In this document: positions 6,521 to 8,896 of the stretch, in pieces
Position numbering within the stretch: the first letter of the stretch is position 1
Layout: the number at the start of each line of letters is the position of its first letter
From: Weeksellaceae bacterium
GTDB lineage: Bacteria; Bacteroidota; Bacteroidia; Flavobacteriales; Weeksellaceae
NCBI GenBank assembly: GCA_028694715.1
Contig: JAQVKJ010000033.1
Span: forward strand, 1-8,896
Length of the DNA stretch: 8,896 nt
Reading direction: 5' to 3'
Notes under the pieces: model-generated
Seen by the model: the letters and a program-made list of their open reading frames with translations, nothing else
Told to the model about the DNA's origin: nothing
The model's database searches: none
Translations under genes and position numbers: made by a program

Positions 6521-7216
6521 TTATCGGATGCCGTGCATCATTTTCTTCAGTAAGGGTGTGAGCAACAGCAAAATGAGGGCGGCGGTCCAAGGCAATGCTG
6601 CAAAAATTCCAAAGAAATGCGACATCGAGTATTCTGTACTGATTTTATCAATCAATCCACCCAATTGTGAACCTGTGAAATTTGCAATTGCTGAGGACGC
6701 AAACCACAATCCGAATACCAATCCGATGAGTTTTTTGGGCGACAGTTTACTGACATATGACAAACCTACCGGCGACAAACAAAGTTCTCCCGTGGTATGG
6801 AAGAAATAGGCGGCAATCAGCCAAACCATGCTCACCGACGCAGTTGCGGCACCCTGCGGAATGTCCTTGCTTCCGTATGCCAACACCACAAATCCAACAC
6901 CCAATAGGAACAAGCCCATCGCAAATTTCACAGGTCCCGACGGATTCCAAACCTTTTCCCAAATCTTGCTGAAAACCGCTGCCAGTGTGATGATGAAGAA
7001 TGCATTCAAAATCTGGAACCAAGAAGCCACAACTTCTGTTTCAAATGCAGTAAATTCTCTTTGAATTTTCCAGATGCCCAAAAACCAGATGATGACAAAA
7101 CTAATCATGGTGGCAATGATGGTCGCCGGATATTGTTGCATCATTTTCCTCGCCAATCCAAATAAAACAAGACTCACAATAATCAACGGGAACAAGTCAG
7201 TGCGGCATCTACCCAT
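6521..7216 (-). CDS. POT-family peptide:H+ symporter, C-terminal piece of a frameshifted gene (part 2 of 2)
   Basis: This is the rest of the carrier that begins at 8127. The first seven residues from the ATG at 7216 (MGRCRTD) are an out-of-frame reading of the upstream piece; true homologous sequence starts at LFPLII. Joined with one added base, the protein is about 535 residues, a normal POT length. Two hydrophobic segments come first (joined numbering about 312-325 and 335-355), followed by TM8-TM12. GELCLSPVGLSYVSKLSP holds the conserved TM10 glutamate (about E448). The end, KKMMHGIR, resembles the NKSMKGIH end of the neighbouring POT, which supports the reading frame. I see no ribosome-binding site for a separate start, so independent expression is doubtful. 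Because both halves keep all family motifs, either the mutation is recent or the base was lost in sequencing. A weak inverted repeat (6476-6503) lies just downstream; the next POT gene has its own promoter candidate. Confidence 0.88.
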   Translation of the reverse strand: MGRCRTDLFPLIIVSLVLFGLARKMMQQYPATIIATMISFVIIWFLGIWKIQREFTAFETEVVASWFQILNAFFIITLAAVFSKIWEKVWNPSGPVKFAMGLFLLGVGFVVLAYGSKDIPQGAATASVSMVWLIAAYFFHTTGELCLSPVGLSYVSKLSPKKLIGLVFGLWFASSAIANFTGSQLGGLIDKISTEYSMSHFFGIFAALPWTAALILLLLTPLLKKMMHGIR

Positions 7217-8127
7217 TTGAAAATGACAGCCGCATTGCCGTCCAATACCCTCTGGGTATAATCCAATGCAAAAATGTTCATCGAACCACCGGCCTGCTCA
7301 AACGAAAGCCAGAAAAATATACTGAAGAAAATCAATACTCCAATCACAATCAAACGGTCGCGAATGACTTTGGGATTGGTTTCGTCCTCTTCATTTTTGT
7401 TTAGGTCCTCACCGCCGATTTGACCGATTTCATCCGTTGTTTCGCCCTGAACGCTTAGCATTCTCGGATCCAATCCGATGCGCCCGAAATAAGTTCTTGC
7501 AAAATAAAATTGCAGCATCCCAAAAAACATAAATACCCCGGCCAAGCCAAATCCGTAATGCCAACCGATTTTTTCGCCTATATAGCCACAAAGCAACATT
7601 CCTAAAAATGCACCTGCATTGATTCCCATATAAAAAATGGTATAACCTGCGTCTTTTTTGGAGGAGTTGTCCGGATACAATTGTCCGACCATGGTGGAAA
7701 TATTGGGTTTAAACATCCCGTTGCCCAAAATCAAAAGCCCCAGCCCGATGAAGAAGAAATTGTTGTTGACCGTTTCCAGTGCCATGGAGGCATGCCCCAA
7801 AGTCATCATCAAGGCTCCGATCAGAATCGCTTTTCGGTAACCGGTGAGTTTGTCGGCAATGATTCCGCCCAAGATTGGTGTCAAATAGACAAAACCGGTG
7901 TACCAGCCATAGAGGTTCATCGCTTCGGCCCGTGTCCATTCCCAACCGCCATCGGCCAAAGTACTTACCAGGAATAATGTCAATAAGGCACGCATGCCGT
8001 AGTAACTGAATCTTTCCCACATTTCTGTGAAAAACAATACCAGCAAGCCGGCCGGATGTCCCATTACCATTTTGTCATCTACGCCTTGTTTACTCAGGTG
8101 TTCAATCAGCTGTTCGTCTGTGTTCAT
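7183..8127 (-). CDS. POT-family peptide:H+ symporter, N-terminal piece of a frameshifted gene (part 1 of 2)
   Basis: This is the first 311 residues of a proton-coupled di/tripeptide carrier (MFS superfamily, POT/PTR2), followed by three out-of-frame residues and a stop. It carries the family hallmarks: ETEMWERFSYYG in TM1 (E35, E38, R39), MFS motif A-like GGIIADKLTGYRK after TM2, GNGMFKPNIS in TM4 (K140), FYMGINAGAF in TM5, and FWLSFEQAGG in TM7 (E277, Q278). Helices TM1-TM7 are present. The TM6-TM7 loop (about 212-256) is long, acidic and hydrophilic, and lacks the two extra helices many bacterial POTs carry there. After Thr311 the frame runs into CSR and a stop, while the continuation LFPLII is one frame over, at 7216-6521. 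One missing base between 7195 and 7194 explains this. The ATG at 8127 suits the GHPAGLL lead-in shared with the neighbouring POT. The gene starts 29 bases after the DPP-IV stop. Alone, this piece would not make a working transporter. Confidence 0.9.
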   Translation of the reverse strand: MNTDEQLIEHLSKQGVDDKMVMGHPAGLLVLFFTEMWERFSYYGMRALLTLFLVSTLADGGWEWTRAEAMNLYGWYTGFVYLTPILGGIIADKLTGYRKAILIGALMMTLGHASMALETVNNNFFFIGLGLLILGNGMFKPNISTMVGQLYPDNSSKKDAGYTIFYMGINAGAFLGMLLCGYIGEKIGWHYGFGLAGVFMFFGMLQFYFARTYFGRIGLDPRMLSVQGETTDEIGQIGGEDLNKNEEDETNPKVIRDRLIVIGVLIFFSIFFWLSFEQAGGSMNIFALDYTQRVLDGNAAVIFKWVDAALTCSR

Positions 8128-8156
8128 TTTGTGGAATTAATTGATAATAAATTGAT

Positions 8157-8896
8157 TTACAGGTTTTTTAATATATAATTGGTCATCAGTGTATAAAGTT
8201 GCAATCGGGTGGCACCGCCATAAATCCCGTGGTTTTTGTCGGGATACATCATCATGTCGAATTGTTTGTTGGCGGCAATCAGCGCAGCCGCGAGGTCCAT
8301 CGCATTCTGAACATGCACATTGTCGTCGGCAGTGCCGTGGATCAACAGAAATTTATTTTTCTGGTCATTGAATTGCGCTGCATAAGTAATGGGAGAATTG
8401 CTGTCATAACCGTCGGCATTTTCCTGTGGAGTGCGCATAAACCGCTCTGTATAAACCGTATCATAATATCGCCAGTTGGTGACGGGTGCTACTGCAATGG
8501 CCATTTTAAAAACATCACCTGCTCTAAAAATGGCATTGCTCGACATATAGCCACCGTAACTCCAGCCCCAAATACCGATTCTGGAAGCATCTACAAATGG
8601 CAATTTCCCGATTTCAACCGCTGCCTGTATCTGGTCTTCTACTTCCATTTTTCCAAGATTCAGATAAGTTTGTTTTTTGAAGGCAACGCCCTTTCCGCCG
8701 GTTCCCCGACCGTCCACGCAATAAACGAGATAGCCCTTCTGCGCCAGCATAAAATACCATTGGTCGTTCATGCTGTGCCATGAATTCATCACGGACTGAG
8801 AACCGGGACCACTGTATTGGTACATCAAAACCGGATATTTTTTGTTGGCATCGAAATCTTTGGGTTTGATGACCCAAGCATTCAGTTGGTTGCCAT
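8157..8896 (-). CDS. Dipeptidyl peptidase IV (S9B prolyl oligopeptidase family), C-terminal part, cut by window edge
   Basis: This serine exopeptidase family removes X-Pro or X-Ala dipeptides from peptide N-termini; in Bacteroidota it is usually periplasmic or envelope-bound. About 245 residues are visible, against roughly 700-750 for the family, so the beta-propeller and N-terminus lie beyond the right edge. The frame is open to the edge, so the TTG near 8828 is internal. The alpha/beta-hydrolase domain is complete. The nucleophile Ser is in GWSYGGY (visible residue about 112), the Asp in HGTADDNVH (about 190) and the His in DKNHGIYGG (about 222). YYDTVYTERFM matches the DPP-IV segment carrying the two active-site tyrosines, which separates it from plain prolyl oligopeptidases or acylaminoacyl peptidases. 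The stop is 29 bases before the next POT gene, which suggests an operon linking peptide cleavage to uptake. No disruption is seen in the visible part. The family call is secure; exact substrate preference is inferred. Confidence 0.93.
   Translation of the reverse strand, partial: GNQLNAWVIKPKDFDANKKYPVLMYQYSGPGSQSVMNSWHSMNDQWYFMLAQKGYLVYCVDGRGTGGKGVAFKKQTYLNLGKMEVEDQIQAAVEIGKLPFVDASRIGIWGWSYGGYMSSNAIFRAGDVFKMAIAVAPVTNWRYYDTVYTERFMRTPQENADGYDSNSPITYAAQFNDQKNKFLLIHGTADDNVHVQNAMDLAAALIAANKQFDMMMYPDKNHGIYGGATRLQLYTLMTNYILKNL

Noticed and set aside
6747..7064. Several short open frames on both strands inside the second POT piece
   Set aside because: They overlap conserved TM8-TM10 coding sequence and are low-complexity frame shadows.
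7183..7216. Programmed -1 frameshifting to join the two POT pieces
   Set aside because: The geometry is -1, but the local sequence (CTG ACT TGT) has no X XXY YYZ slippery heptamer, and I see no reason for a transporter to use it.
8199..8783. Plus-strand open frame of 194 codons opposite DPP-IV
   Set aside because: The minus strand encodes the unmistakable catalytic triad of DPP-IV over the same span; this frame is a shadow with no family features.

Overview
The window looks like chromosomal DNA from a member of the Bacteroidota, most likely order Flavobacteriales. Three things point there: AT-rich spacers, promoter-like TAnnTTTG boxes upstream of three genes with little sign of Shine-Dalgarno sites, and a gene set typical of that group (a periplasmic dipeptidyl peptidase IV, POT-family peptide transporters and a long WG-repeat protein). 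I cannot name a genus. All five genes lie on the minus strand, so transcription runs from the right edge towards the left.

In order of transcription: (1) 8896-8157 is the C-terminal catalytic part of a dipeptidyl peptidase IV (family S9B), cut by the window edge. (2) Only 29 bases downstream, 8127-6521 holds a POT peptide transporter whose frame is broken near 7194/7195, giving two overlapping pieces. (3) 6304-4778 is an intact 508-residue POT transporter with its own promoter candidate and a strong bidirectional terminator at 4721-4751. (4) 4520-2019 is one long WG-repeat gene with a signal peptide, split by a single in-frame TAA at 3392-3390 into 376- and 456-residue pieces. (5) 1909-260 is a divergent POT/MFS-like transporter of 549 residues that lacks the usual TM7 glutamate and has a long loop before its last helix.

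The right half reads as a peptide-utilisation block. DPP-IV releases X-Pro or X-Ala dipeptides in the periplasm, and proton-coupled POT carriers bring di- and tripeptides into the cytoplasm. The WG-repeat protein has no known role in this, and the substrate of the last transporter is unknown.

The leftmost 259 bases carry no confident gene. They hold a long hairpin (1-49), an open frame that runs in from the left edge to a stop at 184, and a 35-base stem-loop (193-227). A second copy of that stem-loop lies at 4676-4710, and both copies sit downstream of transporter genes. I found no tRNA, rRNA, CRISPR array, insertion sequence or clear new defence or mobile system. The points most worth checking are the two gene interruptions, the repeated stem-loop, and the unusual architectures of the two atypical transporters.
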